Part shown: positions 53,736-63,153 of the stretch, piece by piece
Layout of the letters: the number at the start of each line of letters is the position of its first letter
How positions within the stretch are numbered: the stretch's first letter is position 1
From: Undibacterium umbellatum
GTDB taxonomy: Bacteria; Pseudomonadota; Gammaproteobacteria; Burkholderiales; Burkholderiaceae_D
Direction of reading: 5' to 3'
DNA length: 64,000 nucleotides
Assembly (NCBI RefSeq): GCF_014284125.1
Contig: NZ_JACOFX010000003.1
Location: 304,936-368,935 of the forward strand
Notes under the pieces: generated by a model
The model's database searches: none
What the model was told of the DNA's origin: nothing
The model's input: the letters and a program-made list of their open reading frames with translations, nothing else
Made by a program: the position numbers and the translations under genes

Positions 53736-55561
53736 GAATACACCTCCATAAATGATTGATTGCTGCCTATGCCGCCGTCTAATGGCTCATGATCAAGCGC
53801 ATGCATACACGCCCAGGCAAGGTCTGCATGGCCGGTTTCTTCGCTACGGTCTGCCACATAGGTCACATGCTGACCGCTGGCCGTCAGCGTCTTTTTAATC
53901 GTCATGAATGCCTGCGCCAGATCCGTGGCCCCGGCGTCAAATTCCAGACGGCCCTTGCTGATCACATCGCGGGCCTTGATGACCATGCGGCTCTTCACAG
54001 CCGGGTCATAGTTGATCTTGGTTACATTGGGATAAAAGTTCTTCACCAACTGGTGCACACCCTCGCCCATGCCAGTGGCATCAATGCCAATAAAGGCAAC
54101 GTGATAGCGAATTGTGGATTGCCGTATCTGTTCAGCCTGGGCCGCAAAGTCCATGCCCCTGAACTGCATACGCTCCAACACCCGGAACTTGCCGCCTGGC
54201 GTGCGCGGTGGCGCGAGTATCACCAGCCCGGCACTATCGCCGGTGAATGCAGGGTCGTACCCTATCCACACCGGGTTATCACCGTATGGCCGCGTGGTGA
54301 AGGGTTTAAAGTCTGTCCAATCCACCCAGGCATCCACCATGCACTTTTGCAGCTCTTGCAATGGGAAAACTGACGCCGTATCGTCAATAAACTGACACAT
54401 CAACAGGTTTTCAAACTGGTCCGGGCTGTACTCATAGGTGCGCAGCTCGTCAATATCAAACAAATCACAGCCGCCCGCCTGGGCGTCCAAGATAGTGACA
54501 ATCTGTCGCCACATCTTGTCTTCGCCCGTAAAGCCAGACGCAAGCCGCTTGTGACTGACATCAATATTGACCTGGTCTTTTTTAGGCCGCCGTTTGTTAA
54601 ACAGCTCCCCCGTCCAGAACGGGTATGCCTCATGCGTGATGCTCGATGGCGTAGAAAAATAAGTCTTACGCCATTGCTTATGCAGCGCCATGCCAGACGC
54701 CACCTTGTTCAATTCCTGGAATTTGTGCGTCCAGAAAAACTCATCAAAGTAGAAATTGCCGTGATAACCCTGCGCCGTCCTGGCATTGGTACCCAAAAAA
54801 TAAAGATGCGCCCCATTCGGCAACACAATAGGATCACCGGCCAGCTCGATGCCCGCCGCCTCCTTGGCAAACTGGATAATGTATTGCTTGAATACATGCG
54901 CCTGCGCTTTAGACGCAGATAGAAAAATCTGATTGCGCCCGGTCTCCATGGCATCAGCCAAAGCCTCACGCGCAAAGTACCAGGTAGCGCCAATCTGGCG
55001 CGACTTCAAAATCACCCGCGTGCGCTCATGCCCATTGCGTAGCCATACCTTTTGATAATCAAACAGAGAGTCGCGGAAGGCCTCTAGCAACTGGTCGCGC
55101 TGGTCATCACTATAATCATTGCGCGTGGGTTTCTTCTTTGGCCCTGCATTGCGATTTGCCAGCTTAGGATTCAAATCCACCTCATTGCCGCCCGGTGCCT
55201 CATAGCGCCGCACCCGCGCTGTTTGCACCGCCTGGCGCATCAGCAAATCAATTTCCTTGAAGTCGCCGCCGGTCTTGACCTCCTTGGCAATCAATTGCAC
55301 CAGGCGTGTTTCAAGGCTGGCTTCAATTTTTTCTATGAACGGGGTGTCGTCCCATTTTTCACGATCGCACCAGCTCTGCACAGTGGTGCGCTTGATATCC
55401 AGATGCCGGGCAATAGATGAAATGCGCCAGCCCTGCCAGTACAAGGCCTGCGCGTGTTTCTTCAGGTCGTAAGTGGGCGCGACAGTCGCGCCATCTGTGG
55501 GCGCTTCTGTGTCGTTTTCGGGGAGAGTTTCAGACGTATTTTCGTCGGCAAGATCAATCAT
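53732..55561 (-). CDS. P: Phage terminase, ATPase subunit (P2 gpP)
   Basis: 609 residues. The N-terminal helix-turn-helix (ALYWQGWRISSIARHLDIKR) is followed by the ATPase with Walker A-like SRQIGATWYFAREAL and Walker B FYFDEFFW, then the nuclease part (VWIGYDPAFTGDSAGLVIL). Normal length for gpP. Packages DNA with gpM. Divergent from gpO across a 161-bp promoter region. Confidence 0.95.
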   Translation of the reverse strand: MIDLADENTSETLPENDTEAPTDGATVAPTYDLKKHAQALYWQGWRISSIARHLDIKRTTVQSWCDREKWDDTPFIEKIEASLETRLVQLIAKEVKTGGDFKEIDLLMRQAVQTARVRRYEAPGGNEVDLNPKLANRNAGPKKKPTRNDYSDDQRDQLLEAFRDSLFDYQKVWLRNGHERTRVILKSRQIGATWYFAREALADAMETGRNQIFLSASKAQAHVFKQYIIQFAKEAAGIELAGDPIVLPNGAHLYFLGTNARTAQGYHGNFYFDEFFWTHKFQELNKVASGMALHKQWRKTYFSTPSSITHEAYPFWTGELFNKRRPKKDQVNIDVSHKRLASGFTGEDKMWRQIVTILDAQAGGCDLFDIDELRTYEYSPDQFENLLMCQFIDDTASVFPLQELQKCMVDAWVDWTDFKPFTTRPYGDNPVWIGYDPAFTGDSAGLVILAPPRTPGGKFRVLERMQFRGMDFAAQAEQIRQSTIRYHVAFIGIDATGMGEGVHQLVKNFYPNVTKINYDPAVKSRMVIKARDVISKGRLEFDAGATDLAQAFMTIKKTLTASGQHVTYVADRSEETGHADLAWACMHALDHEPLDGGIGSNQSFMEVYS

Positions 55562-55722
55562 GCCGTCAGATTACGGGCTTCGCGCCCGCGCAGGCACTCC
55601 CGGCAAGTTGATATAAATCTTATCAACTCCTTGCTGATTGAAGGGAAAACCCACAGAGCGGACTATGCCAACTGCACAGCCAGAAATCAATTCTTGAAAC
55701 CGACAATCTACCCCACAAAACC

Positions 55723-56556
55723 ATGAGCACAAAAAAATTCAAATCTAAATTTTTCCGCGTTGCAGTCGAAGGCGCAACAACTGACGGCCGCAAAATAGAA
55801 CGCAGCTGGATTCAACAAATGGCTAAAAACTTCGACCCGCAAAAATACGGCGCACGCATCTGGTTAGAACATATACGCGGCACCGTGCCAGACAGCCCCT
55901 TCAAAGCCTACGGCGATGTAACAGCCGTCAAGGCCGAAGAAGTCACCATAGACGGCAGCAAAAAACTGGCCCTGTATGCCCAAATCGAACCTACCCCTGA
56001 TCTGGTGGCGCTGTCCAAAGCCAAACAGAAGATTTACACCAGCGTAGAGATTAACGACAAATTCGCCGACACCGGCGAAGCCTATCTTGTCGGCCTGGGC
56101 ATTACCGACAGCCCGGCCAGCCTGGGTACCGAAGTATTGAGTTTTGCGGCCAGCAACCCTAGCGCCAACCCATTTGCAGGCCGCAAGACTAACCCTGCGC
56201 ATCTATTCTCTGCCGCTGTCGAAGTGAATCTTGAATTTGAAGAAGTCAACACTGAAACCACCAGCCTGGCTGCCAAAGTCAAAGACCTGCTGAAAGTATT
56301 CAACAGCAAAAAAGGCGGTGACGATGCCCGCTTTGATGATCTCGGTCAGGCAATTGAAACCGTAGTGGAACACACCGCAGACCAGGAACAGCGTTTTAGC
56401 GAATCCAACAAACGCATCACCGAGCTGGAAAAGAACCTCAAAACCGTCACAGACAATTTCAACAGCCTGAAAACCCAGCTCGACAAAGAACCCGGCAACC
56501 AGTCCACCAGGCCAACAGCTACAGGCGGCAATGGCACAGAACAAACCGACTGCTGA
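55723..56556 (+). CDS. O: Phage capsid scaffolding protease (P2 gpO)
   Basis: 277 residues. D21, H50 (LEHIRG) and S107 (KIYTSVEIND) match the Asp-His-Ser triad spacing of the P2 gpO protease. The C-terminal third is a coiled coil (SESNKRITELEKNLKTVTDN), the scaffold part, with a Thr/Gly/Asn tail. It cleaves capsid precursors and is first in the O-N-M-L unit. Confidence 0.9.
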   Translation: MSTKKFKSKFFRVAVEGATTDGRKIERSWIQQMAKNFDPQKYGARIWLEHIRGTVPDSPFKAYGDVTAVKAEEVTIDGSKKLALYAQIEPTPDLVALSKAKQKIYTSVEINDKFADTGEAYLVGLGITDSPASLGTEVLSFAASNPSANPFAGRKTNPAHLFSAAVEVNLEFEEVNTETTSLAAKVKDLLKVFNSKKGGDDARFDDLGQAIETVVEHTADQEQRFSESNKRITELEKNLKTVTDNFNSLKTQLDKEPGNQSTRPTATGGNGTEQTDC

Positions 56557-56621
56557 ACCCGGCAAGCCACAGCAAACAAAACAACATCAACGCACACACA
56601 CAAAACACGGAGTAAGCACGC

Positions 56622-57626
56622 ATGAGAAACAATACCCGCCTGGCCTTCAATTCCCTGCTGGCCCGCCTGAGCGAACTCAACGGCGTCGATGACGCCACCA
56701 AGACCTTTAGCATCGCCCCGACAGTGCAACAAAAGCTGGAAACCAAGATACAAGAATCCAGTGAATTCTTAGGCAAAATCAATATCATCGGCGTGACCGA
56801 AATGGAAGGCGAAAAGCTGCACCTCGGTATCACCAGCCCGGTCGCCAGCCGTACCGATACCACGCAGACAGAAAGACAGACACGCGATTTAACCAGCCTG
56901 TCCAATGATCGCTACCGCTGTGCCAAGACCGATTTTGATACGCATATCCCGTATGCAAAGCTCGATGCCTGGGCCAAGTTTGCCGACTTCCAAACCCGTA
57001 TCCGTGATGTCATCGTCAAACGCCAGGCGCTGGACCGCATGGTCATCGGCTTTAACGGCACGGCAGTGGCACCCAATACCAATATCGCTACTTACCCGCT
57101 GCTGCAAGACGTAAATAAAGGCTGGCTGCAGCAAATGCGAGAAAACGCCCCTGAGCGTGTCCTGGCATCTGGTGCCACCGCCAACAAAATCAAAATCGGA
57201 GCCGGTGGCGACTTCGCCAACCTTGACGCCGCCGTGTATGACGCCATCAATCTGCTGGACCCATGGTTCCGCGAAGATGCCGGTTTAGTCTGCATCGTCG
57301 GCCGCCAGCTCATGCATGACAAGTATTTCCCCCTGGTGAACAAAAATCAGGCAGCAACCGAAACCCTGGCATCTGACATCATCATCAGCCAAAAGCGCAT
57401 CGGTGGCCTGCAGGCGGCAACAGTGCCTTACTTCCCGGCAAACAGCATCCTGATTACGCGCTATGACAATCTGTCTATCTACTTTCAAGAAGGTGCACGC
57501 CGTCGCCAGGTCATGGAAAACCCAAAGCGTGACCGCATAGAAAACTATGAATCCTCGAATGATGCCTATGTCGTCGAAGATTACGGCATTGCTGCAGCCA
57601 TTGAACATATAGAGCTGGTGGCCTGA
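56622..57626 (+). CDS. N: Phage major capsid protein (P2 gpN)
   Basis: 334 residues. TRLAFNSLLARLSELNGVDD start and the LTSLSNDRYRCAKTDFDTHIPY core are typical of gpN, with the expected precursor length. Processed by gpO and forms the T=7 shell. Confidence 0.95.
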   Translation: MRNNTRLAFNSLLARLSELNGVDDATKTFSIAPTVQQKLETKIQESSEFLGKINIIGVTEMEGEKLHLGITSPVASRTDTTQTERQTRDLTSLSNDRYRCAKTDFDTHIPYAKLDAWAKFADFQTRIRDVIVKRQALDRMVIGFNGTAVAPNTNIATYPLLQDVNKGWLQQMRENAPERVLASGATANKIKIGAGGDFANLDAAVYDAINLLDPWFREDAGLVCIVGRQLMHDKYFPLVNKNQAATETLASDIIISQKRIGGLQAATVPYFPANSILITRYDNLSIYFQEGARRRQVMENPKRDRIENYESSNDAYVVEDYGIAAAIEHIELVA

Positions 57627-57628
57627 TC

Positions 57629-58366
57629 ATGTCACACACCAGCCTGGCCATGCGCCACTTTGCCCGTATCACCGCCGAGCGGGCCAATGCACAAAGTAAC
57701 CAAGGCGGCGAACTCACCGGCAACGCCTACGAGCTGATGCTTGCCAAGCTCATCAACGACAAGCAAAGGCTCAAGGCCATCAAGTCTATTCAGCGAAAAA
57801 TCGAACTCAAGCGCGAAATTCTGCCTGAATACGATGACTGGATAAACGGCGCACTGGAGAGCGGCAACGGTGCACAAGACCAGGTATTAACCACAGTCCT
57901 GGTCTGGCACATAGACGCTGGCACCTATGCCCGCGCCCTGGACATAGCGCAATACTGCCTGGTTCATAACCTGAGTCTGCCTGACCAGTACGCCCGTGAT
58001 GTGTCCACCCTGTTGCTGGACGAAATCCCCGGCGCATATCTCGAAGGCCGATTTGAAAGCCCGGCCGCTGCCGTGGAAACGCTGCGGGCCGTGCAACTGC
58101 TGACCGTGAATGCAGACGTACCAGACCAGGCCAGCGCCAAGCTGTACAAGGCGCTGGGCTATGCCCAGATAGGCAAGATGGGTAACGGTGACATTGACTT
58201 TGACCAGTTGCCAGAAGAAGCCGCCAGCAAGGCATTGGACAACTTGCGCCGCGCCCTGGACCTGTTCCAAAACATAGGCGTTAAAAAAGACATAGAACGG
58301 CTTGAACGCCGTCTCAAGAACATCGTAGGCGATGAAGGTGGAGAGAAAGCCACCCCACCTACGTAA
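57629..58366 (+). CDS. M: Phage terminase endonuclease subunit (P2 gpM)
   Basis: 245 residues, starting 3 nt after gpN. AYELMLAKLINDKQRLKAIKSI, KREILPEYDDWINGAL and the LTTVLVWHIDAGTYARALDI segment define the gpM family (small terminase, cos cleavage). The C-terminus (DIERLERRLKNIVGDEGG) is helical. Confidence 0.9.
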   Translation: MSHTSLAMRHFARITAERANAQSNQGGELTGNAYELMLAKLINDKQRLKAIKSIQRKIELKREILPEYDDWINGALESGNGAQDQVLTTVLVWHIDAGTYARALDIAQYCLVHNLSLPDQYARDVSTLLLDEIPGAYLEGRFESPAAAVETLRAVQLLTVNADVPDQASAKLYKALGYAQIGKMGNGDIDFDQLPEEAASKALDNLRRALDLFQNIGVKKDIERLERRLKNIVGDEGGEKATPPT

Positions 58367-58477
58367 CCAGGCACCCTCCGGCGCCGGGCGGCGTGGGCCG
58401 ATCAGGGATTTCTAGCCATTTACCCTGTGACAGCCCACCCACCGCCCACTTGATTGACTCAATGTAGATCCAGACCC

Positions 58478-58969
58478 ATGTCCTCATTTATTGCCAACGC
58501 ACCAGGCGGCACGGCCAGCACTAGCCAGCCAAACAACATCATTACCAATGATGGATTTTTTCCGGATCTGGATGTCAGCGCCATGCGCGACGCCATCAGG
58601 CTGGACGGCACCGTCACTGATGCCCGCCTGATCGCGGCCACGGTGGACGCCATCATCTTTGTCAATGACCAGGTCAAAGAGCTGAAAGCCTCAGCCCTGG
58701 GCGCTGGTCATGCCAGCCTGGCTGCCATACCAGCCGCCCAGGTCAACCGGCAAAGCGTCCTGATTGCCCATTACCTGCGCGCCGTCTATTGCACCGCCAA
58801 AGCGGATCTGATCGAGCGATACAAAGACTATGACAGCACCGCCTCATCCCTGGACGATAAAAAGCTGGTCAGCTTTCTGGCAAATGGCCCCGATGACGAA
58901 CGCAGGAATGCGCAGTGGGCAATCTCCAGCTTGATGGGCCGCCACCATGTCACCGTCGAATTGATATAG
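58478..58969 (+). CDS. L: Phage head completion protein (P2 gpL)
   Basis: 163 residues from ATG 58478. IITNDGFFPDLDVSAMRDAIRL and LIAHYLRAVYCTAKADLIERYKDYDS, then RRNAQWAISSLMGRHHVTVEL, are gpL features. It closes the capsid. 2 nt before gpX. Confidence 0.9.
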   Translation: MSSFIANAPGGTASTSQPNNIITNDGFFPDLDVSAMRDAIRLDGTVTDARLIAATVDAIIFVNDQVKELKASALGAGHASLAAIPAAQVNRQSVLIAHYLRAVYCTAKADLIERYKDYDSTASSLDDKKLVSFLANGPDDERRNAQWAISSLMGRHHVTVELI

Positions 58970-58971
58970 CC

Positions 58972-59175
58972 ATGATAGTGCGCGCCCAACAAAACGACAC
59001 GCTCGACCTGCTCATCTGGCGGCACCTGGGCAGCACTGCAGGCATCGCCCAGGTGCTGGCCTTAAATCCTGGCATCACCAGCCTGGGCGCATTCCTGCCT
59101 ATGGGCAAGGCAATCACATTGCCAGACCGCGCACCGGCAGCACCTGTGCTGCAAATGATTAACTTGTGGGACTAA
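58972..59175 (+). CDS. X: Phage tail protein X (P2 gpX)
   Basis: 67 residues from ATG 58972. It carries a LysM-like short motif (RAQQNDTLDLLIWRHLG, VLALNPGI, GKAITLPD) of gpX proteins needed for tail assembly. It immediately follows gpL and precedes the lysis genes. Confidence 0.9.
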   Translation: MIVRAQQNDTLDLLIWRHLGSTAGIAQVLALNPGITSLGAFLPMGKAITLPDRAPAAPVLQMINLWD

Positions 59176-59177
59176 CC

Positions 59178-59387
59178 ATGAACGACAACCACATGGAACC
59201 AGTGAAATCTATGCCACCTATCGCCATCAGTGCAATCACCTTGCTGGGCATCCCCCTCAATGAATGGGTATTCATCCTGACGATTATTTATACCGTGCTG
59301 CAAATCACTTTTTTTGTACGCGACAGGATGTTAAAGCCCTGGCTGCACCGGCGCGCCAATGCGCAGAAAGGCAAAAGCCAATCATGA
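59178..59387 (+). CDS. Putative phage holin or lysis-region membrane protein
   Basis: 69 residues, one clear hydrophobic segment (about residues 19-47) and a basic C-terminus (DRMLKPWLHRRANAQKGK). Position between gpX and lysozyme, with an ATGA overlap to the latter, fits a holin. One TM helix could also mean a type III holin or anti-holin. Confidence 0.7.
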   Translation: MNDNHMEPVKSMPPIAISAITLLGIPLNEWVFILTIIYTVLQITFFVRDRMLKPWLHRRANAQKGKSQS

Positions 59388-59881
59388 GTACGGATATCAA
59401 ACAAAAACTAATAGCTGCTGGCATTGCTGCAGCCTTGCCCTTGATTGTCTTGTTTGAAGGCACACGGCAAACCGCTTACCTTGATCCTGTCAGCATCCCC
59501 ACCATTTGCCGGGGCCACACTGGTGGCGTCAAGCTGGGCCAGACTGCCACCATAGAGCAATGCGATGATATGACAGTACAAGACTTGCTCAAAGCCAAGG
59601 CATCAATGGAAAGCTGTCTGAAAGTGCCACTCAACGACAACCAGCGCGCCGCCTTCACAAGCTTTGTCTTCAATGTTGGGCCAGGCCGCAAAGGCGTCAA
59701 AGACGGCTTCTGCGTGCTGGAAAGTGGCAAGCCGTCAACCATGATTACTTTGCTCAACAAAGGCGACTACACCGGCGCATGCAATCAGATGCAGTATTGG
59801 AACAAAGCCGGTGGCGTGGTGTATTCAGGCCTGACCAAGCGCCGCGCCGCAGAGCGTGAACTCTGCCTCAAACCCGTATAG
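59384..59881 (+). CDS. Phage SAR-type endolysin (GH24 lysozyme)
   Basis: 165 residues from ATG 59384, overlapping the holin stop. The hydrophobic N-terminus (residues 9-24) is a signal-anchor-release segment. The T4-type catalytic set E25, D34, T40 (FEGTRQTAYLDPVSIPTICRG) is intact, followed by the lysozyme core (DNQRAAFTSFVFNVGPG). It cleaves host peptidoglycan. Confidence 0.9.
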   Translation: MSTDIKQKLIAAGIAAALPLIVLFEGTRQTAYLDPVSIPTICRGHTGGVKLGQTATIEQCDDMTVQDLLKAKASMESCLKVPLNDNQRAAFTSFVFNVGPGRKGVKDGFCVLESGKPSTMITLLNKGDYTGACNQMQYWNKAGGVVYSGLTKRRAAERELCLKPV

Positions 59882-59889
59882 GTGAACGA

Positions 59890-60396
59890 ATGCTCAACAT
59901 CATCAAAGCACTGGACCCACGACCATGGATAGCCCTGGCCGTGGCCGCCGCCGTCCTGTTCTGTGTCGTCAAATACAAAGACGCCATACACCAGGTAGAT
60001 AAACTCACTGCCCAGATAGCAAAGGACAAAGCAGAAGCCAGCGCAACCGCACGCGAAAATGAAAAGCTCATGTCCCGCAGCCTGGCCGCCATCGCCACCA
60101 CTCACCAAAAGGAAATGCAAGATGAAAAAGACAGACGCGACAAGTTTATTAGTGATGTCCGCACTGGTGCTGTGCGCCTGTCAATCCCCGTCAAAGCTTG
60201 CACCGCCCGTACCGGCACAAATACCGCCGCTGGATTCGGCAATAGCGACCAAGCGCGAGCCGAACTTACGCCAGAGGCTGGAGCAGCTCTTGCAGCCATC
60301 ACCGCAGACGGTGACGACGCCATCAGGCAACTAAACGCCTGCATAGACAGCTACCAGGCCATCAGGGCCATTACCAATCATGTACAAACCAAATAG
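59890..60396 (+). CDS. Phage i-spanin (Rz-like)
   Basis: 168 residues: N-terminal membrane helix (residues 12-29, WIALAVAAAVLFCVV) then a long coiled coil (IHQVDKLTAQIAKDKAEASA). This is the topology of the inner-membrane spanin. The outer-membrane partner is encoded within it in another frame (60122-60334). Confidence 0.85.
   Translation: MLNIIKALDPRPWIALAVAAAVLFCVVKYKDAIHQVDKLTAQIAKDKAEASATARENEKLMSRSLAAIATTHQKEMQDEKDRRDKFISDVRTGAVRLSIPVKACTARTGTNTAAGFGNSDQARAELTPEAGAALAAITADGDDAIRQLNACIDSYQAIRAITNHVQTK
60122..60334 (+). CDS. Phage o-spanin (Rz1-like), nested in Rz
   Basis: 70 residues in a different frame inside the Rz gene. N-terminal signal with Cys after LVLCAC (lipobox-type), then proline-rich SKLAPPVPAQIPPLDS. 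The combination of embedding, lipobox and Pro content is diagnostic for Rz1. It fuses the outer membrane during lysis. Confidence 0.8.
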   Translation: MKKTDATSLLVMSALVLCACQSPSKLAPPVPAQIPPLDSAIATKREPNLRQRLEQLLQPSPQTVTTPSGN

Positions 60397-60874
60397 CCTG
60401 CGCGCCCACCTGACAGCCGCTTTGCCGGATCTGCAGCGCAACCCAGACAAGCTGCTTGTCTTCGCTGACAAAGGCAGCTTGCGCACCACGCGCACGGCCT
60501 CACGGTCTTTTGAATATGCCTATGTCTTGAATGTCATTGTGACCGATTACGGCGGCGAAGAAGACACGCTCATGGTGCCACTGCTGGACTGGGTGACAGT
60601 GCACCAGGGCGACTTACTGGGCAACGAAGACAAAAGCAATAAGGGCATACGCTTTATTGTTGACTTCAATAATCACGATAGCGTCGATATCAGTCTGGAG
60701 CTGGACATTACCGAGCGCGTCATTATCAAGCAAACAGGCACAAAGCTTGATATCACCCACGCGGGCGAGATAGCTACCACGCCAGACTATGCAGCACCAT
60801 TCTGGCAGCTCTACAACGGCGACAACCTGCTTGCAGAATGGCAGATACTTAATCCAGCGCAAGACAATGGCTGA
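60380..60874 (+). CDS. R: Phage tail completion protein (P2 gpR)
   Basis: 164 residues, overlapping Rz by 17 bp. SLRAHLTAALPDLQRNPDKL, then YAYVLNVIVTDYGGEEDTLM are gpR motifs. Acts in tail completion, binding with gpS. Confidence 0.9.
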   Translation: MYKPNSLRAHLTAALPDLQRNPDKLLVFADKGSLRTTRTASRSFEYAYVLNVIVTDYGGEEDTLMVPLLDWVTVHQGDLLGNEDKSNKGIRFIVDFNNHDSVDISLELDITERVIIKQTGTKLDITHAGEIATTPDYAAPFWQLYNGDNLLAEWQILNPAQDNG

Positions 60875-61334
60875 CGATCTCAAAGCCCTAGAACAATGGG
60901 CAAGCGTCCTGCTTGCCCAGCTCGATCCGGCCAACCGGCGCAAAGTAAGTTTGAAAGTGGCGCAGGATTTGCGACGGTCCCAGCAGCAGCGCATCAAAGC
61001 GCAAATGACGCCTGAAGGAATTCAGTACACGCCCAGGAAGCCGCGCAAAGATTTGCGCAATAAGAAGGATAGAATCAAAAAGCAGAAGGCCGCCATGTTC
61101 ACCAAGCTGCGCAACAATGCCAATCTGAAAGTAAAAGCAGATGGAAATCAAATTGCTGTGGGCTTTTTTGGGCGGGTTGCTCGCATTGCGCGAGTGCATC
61201 AGTTTGGTTTGAATGATCGCGTTGCCAAAGATGGGCCAGAGATCAGATATGCAGAACGAAGCTTGTTGGGATTTAGTATTGCAGACTTGGAATTAATTCG
61301 TGGGTCAATTTTAAATCACTTAAAAATCACTTAA
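60867..61334 (+). CDS. S: Phage virion morphogenesis protein (P2 gpS)
   Basis: 155 residues from ATG 60867 (8-bp overlap with gpR). LEQWASVLLAQLDPANRRKVSLK, then RQQQRIKAQMTPEG-like and FGRVARIARVHQFGLNDR segments match gpS. Directly after its stop GC content falls and the cargo zone begins, whereas in P2 gene V would come next. Confidence 0.85.
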   Translation: MADDLKALEQWASVLLAQLDPANRRKVSLKVAQDLRRSQQQRIKAQMTPEGIQYTPRKPRKDLRNKKDRIKKQKAAMFTKLRNNANLKVKADGNQIAVGFFGRVARIARVHQFGLNDRVAKDGPEIRYAERSLLGFSIADLELIRGSILNHLKIT

Positions 61335-61352
61335 AACTATAGGTGAATTTAA

Positions 61353-61529
61353 AAATACCTATCCAGACTACAAGGATTTACTGGGAAGTATATTAACGAT
61401 CCAAGACTGGTAGTAGGTATGCCATTTATTGGGAAGTGCGCAAACAATAAATATGCAGCTTGGTTAACAGATATAGAAATGACGCTAGGACTTTGGGGAG
61501 GGGATGATAAGATTGCTGAACTATTATAG
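61353..61529 (+). pseudogene. 3' remnant of a gene, immunity-like
   Basis: One frame is open for 58 codons without an early start; its only ATG is at 61419. It reads YINDPRLVVGMPFIGKCANN and ends LTDIEMTLGLWGGDDKIAEL. The end looks like a real protein C-terminus rather than a chance frame. I take it as the tail of a lost cargo gene, possibly an immunity gene. Confidence 0.35.
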
Positions 61530-61560
61530 CTGTTTTTAAAATTGGTTTAGCGAGTTGAAA

Positions 61561-62088
61561 ATGACTAAAATTACGATTAAAAAAGCTTTAGGTGAATACT
61601 TTAAATGGTTCGATGAAATGGAGGATGAGGATCTTCCCCAGATTGGCGTTCCGCTTGGTGCAAGTGACGGAATTTTTGTTGGAAAGGAAAATAATGGACT
61701 TGTGCGCTGGCGTCCAAGAGTTAAGGATGAGTATTTTGATTTGATTCAATTGGAGATAAATTCTGGCATAACAGTACATCAATCAGTTAAAGACCTATTA
61801 AATTCTTGGTGGTTTGGATTCCTACGTATTCAAATAGAGGACTTGTATTTTGAATTAGATCCTATAATTCCCGGAAATTATAAATCAAGCTTCCTTTTGA
61901 GGTTGCTTGGGTATCGGGATGCTCATGAGGGTAAATTGGATTACATACCGATAGGAATGTCTATGGAAACTGGAATCTTGTTGGTTATAAATAACGAATC
62001 AGGTGAAGTATGTACTGAAGACTATGAGCTACATACGTATAGTGTCATCGCTAATTCATTAGAGGAATTTCTGATTGCAGGAACTTGA
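61561..62088 (+). CDS. SUKH-superfamily / Syd-like putative immunity protein
   Basis: 175 residues from ATG 61561 (TTG 61555 also possible). The core ISTL-free alpha/beta pattern ends with ILLVINNESGEVCTEDYE and then ANSLEEFL, recalling the Syd/SMI1-KNR4 (SUKH) fold, where a conserved N-x-x-G-x-V strand and final LxxFL helix occur. SUKH proteins are common antidotes to nucleic-acid-cleaving polymorphic toxins. AT-rich and flanked by a remnant and a repeat. Confidence 0.55.
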   Translation: MTKITIKKALGEYFKWFDEMEDEDLPQIGVPLGASDGIFVGKENNGLVRWRPRVKDEYFDLIQLEINSGITVHQSVKDLLNSWWFGFLRIQIEDLYFELDPIIPGNYKSSFLLRLLGYRDAHEGKLDYIPIGMSMETGILLVINNESGEVCTEDYELHTYSVIANSLEEFLIAGT

Positions 62089-62151
62089 ATTTTGATGTTT
62101 CCGCACAAAACCGGGGGCGCCCTTACAATCTCCTCCAAAAAAATATATCAA

Positions 62152-62256
62152 CCCGCGTAGGTACGAGTAGCCCGCGTATTCGTACGCAGGATCTAGCAAT
62201 GTTTATTGATATTTTTAGTTTCGACATGCGTGCGATTACGTTTCACTAGTCGCGCC
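62152..62256. repeat. Palindromic repeat, copy 1 (degenerate)
   Basis: CCGCGTAGGTACGAGTAG, then CCCGCGTATTCGTACGCAGG, followed by CTAGCAATGTTTATTGATATT and a TCGACATGCGTG segment shared with copy 2. The right terminal arm is imperfect (CGCGCCTAC). Confidence 0.65.
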
Positions 62257-62288
62257 TACACAGGCTATTTGGTGAAGCCAGATTAAAT

Positions 62289-63002
62289 ATGACATACGAA
62301 TCTATTCTTAAAAAATTAGGGTGCCACAGAATTGTCGCCTTCCAACAAGAAGGCCTCGACTATTCATCAATTCTTGGTTTGAATATTCCCTTTTGGGATG
62401 GGATGGGCTTCCCGCCAGCTTTGGTGCCAATTGCAAATGGGCACAGCTCTCGTTCATATACGGGTTTGTACCTTCAAAACGTTTTCCAAAAGGAATTTTG
62501 CTTTTTAGACTTCGACATTGAAGCGAGTGAAATATATGAAATAGGATTGACAGAAAATCAGTTTGGTTACTATCTGGTAAGGCGATCAGCCACAGACTAT
62601 GTAGAACCTGACGATGAAGAAATAGTGGAAGACTTCAAACGACTTTGCAAAGTCTGGAATTTTGAGGCCACCTCTTCTTTCGAACAGGAGTCCCTTCTTG
62701 AATTGCGGAAACTTGATATTTTCGGACCTGGCATCCCCAAATATTTGGCGGATAATCGTCCAGGTACAACACATGGGAACTCTGGATTTGAACGTCGATC
62801 CAGAGAACAGGAAATCTCAATCGACTTGGTCAGTGATTTTCATTTGGCTTTAGAAAAAGAGAATCATCAATCAGCATGGGAAATTCTAAACTCGCCAGGT
62901 TGGAGTTATTCTCTTGCAATAGATGCTCTACTTGAACTAAAAAATGCAACGAGGCACTTAGGCCGCGTAGGTACGAATAGCCCCGCGTATTCGTACGCAT
63001 GA
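62289..63002 (+). CDS. Uncharacterised cargo protein whose end is repeat-encoded
   Basis: 237 residues, acidic, AT-rich, no family recognised. No signal or membrane segment. The last 14 residues (GRVGTNSPAYSYA) are encoded by repeat copy 2 (62963 onward), so the original C-terminus was probably lost when the repeat inserted or recombined. Position between two putative immunity genes suggests the same role, without direct evidence. Confidence 0.55.
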   Translation: MTYESILKKLGCHRIVAFQQEGLDYSSILGLNIPFWDGMGFPPALVPIANGHSSRSYTGLYLQNVFQKEFCFLDFDIEASEIYEIGLTENQFGYYLVRRSATDYVEPDDEEIVEDFKRLCKVWNFEATSSFEQESLLELRKLDIFGPGIPKYLADNRPGTTHGNSGFERRSREQEISIDLVSDFHLALEKENHQSAWEILNSPGWSYSLAIDALLELKNATRHLGRVGTNSPAYSYA

Positions 63003-63060
63003 TTTAGTGGTGGTTATTGATATTTTCAGTCTCGACATGCGTGCTGCTCGCACCTACGCG
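62963..63060. repeat. Palindromic repeat, copy 2 (98 bp, complete)
   Basis: Terminal inverted repeats CCGCGTAGGT (62963) and ACCTACGCGG (63060 end) are perfect over 10 bp. Inside is GTACGAATA/TATTCGTAC with an 8-bp spacer, then TTATTGATATTTTCAGTC and CGACATGCGTG. This is the reference copy for the family in this locus. Confidence 0.75.
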
Positions 63061-63153
63061 GGCAAGAGAAACTTACTTGAATTCTGAGAGGTGAATCTCC
63101 AGCTTTCCAGAGAGTGCAATTCAATATAAACAATTAATAATTTAGGGGGAATT

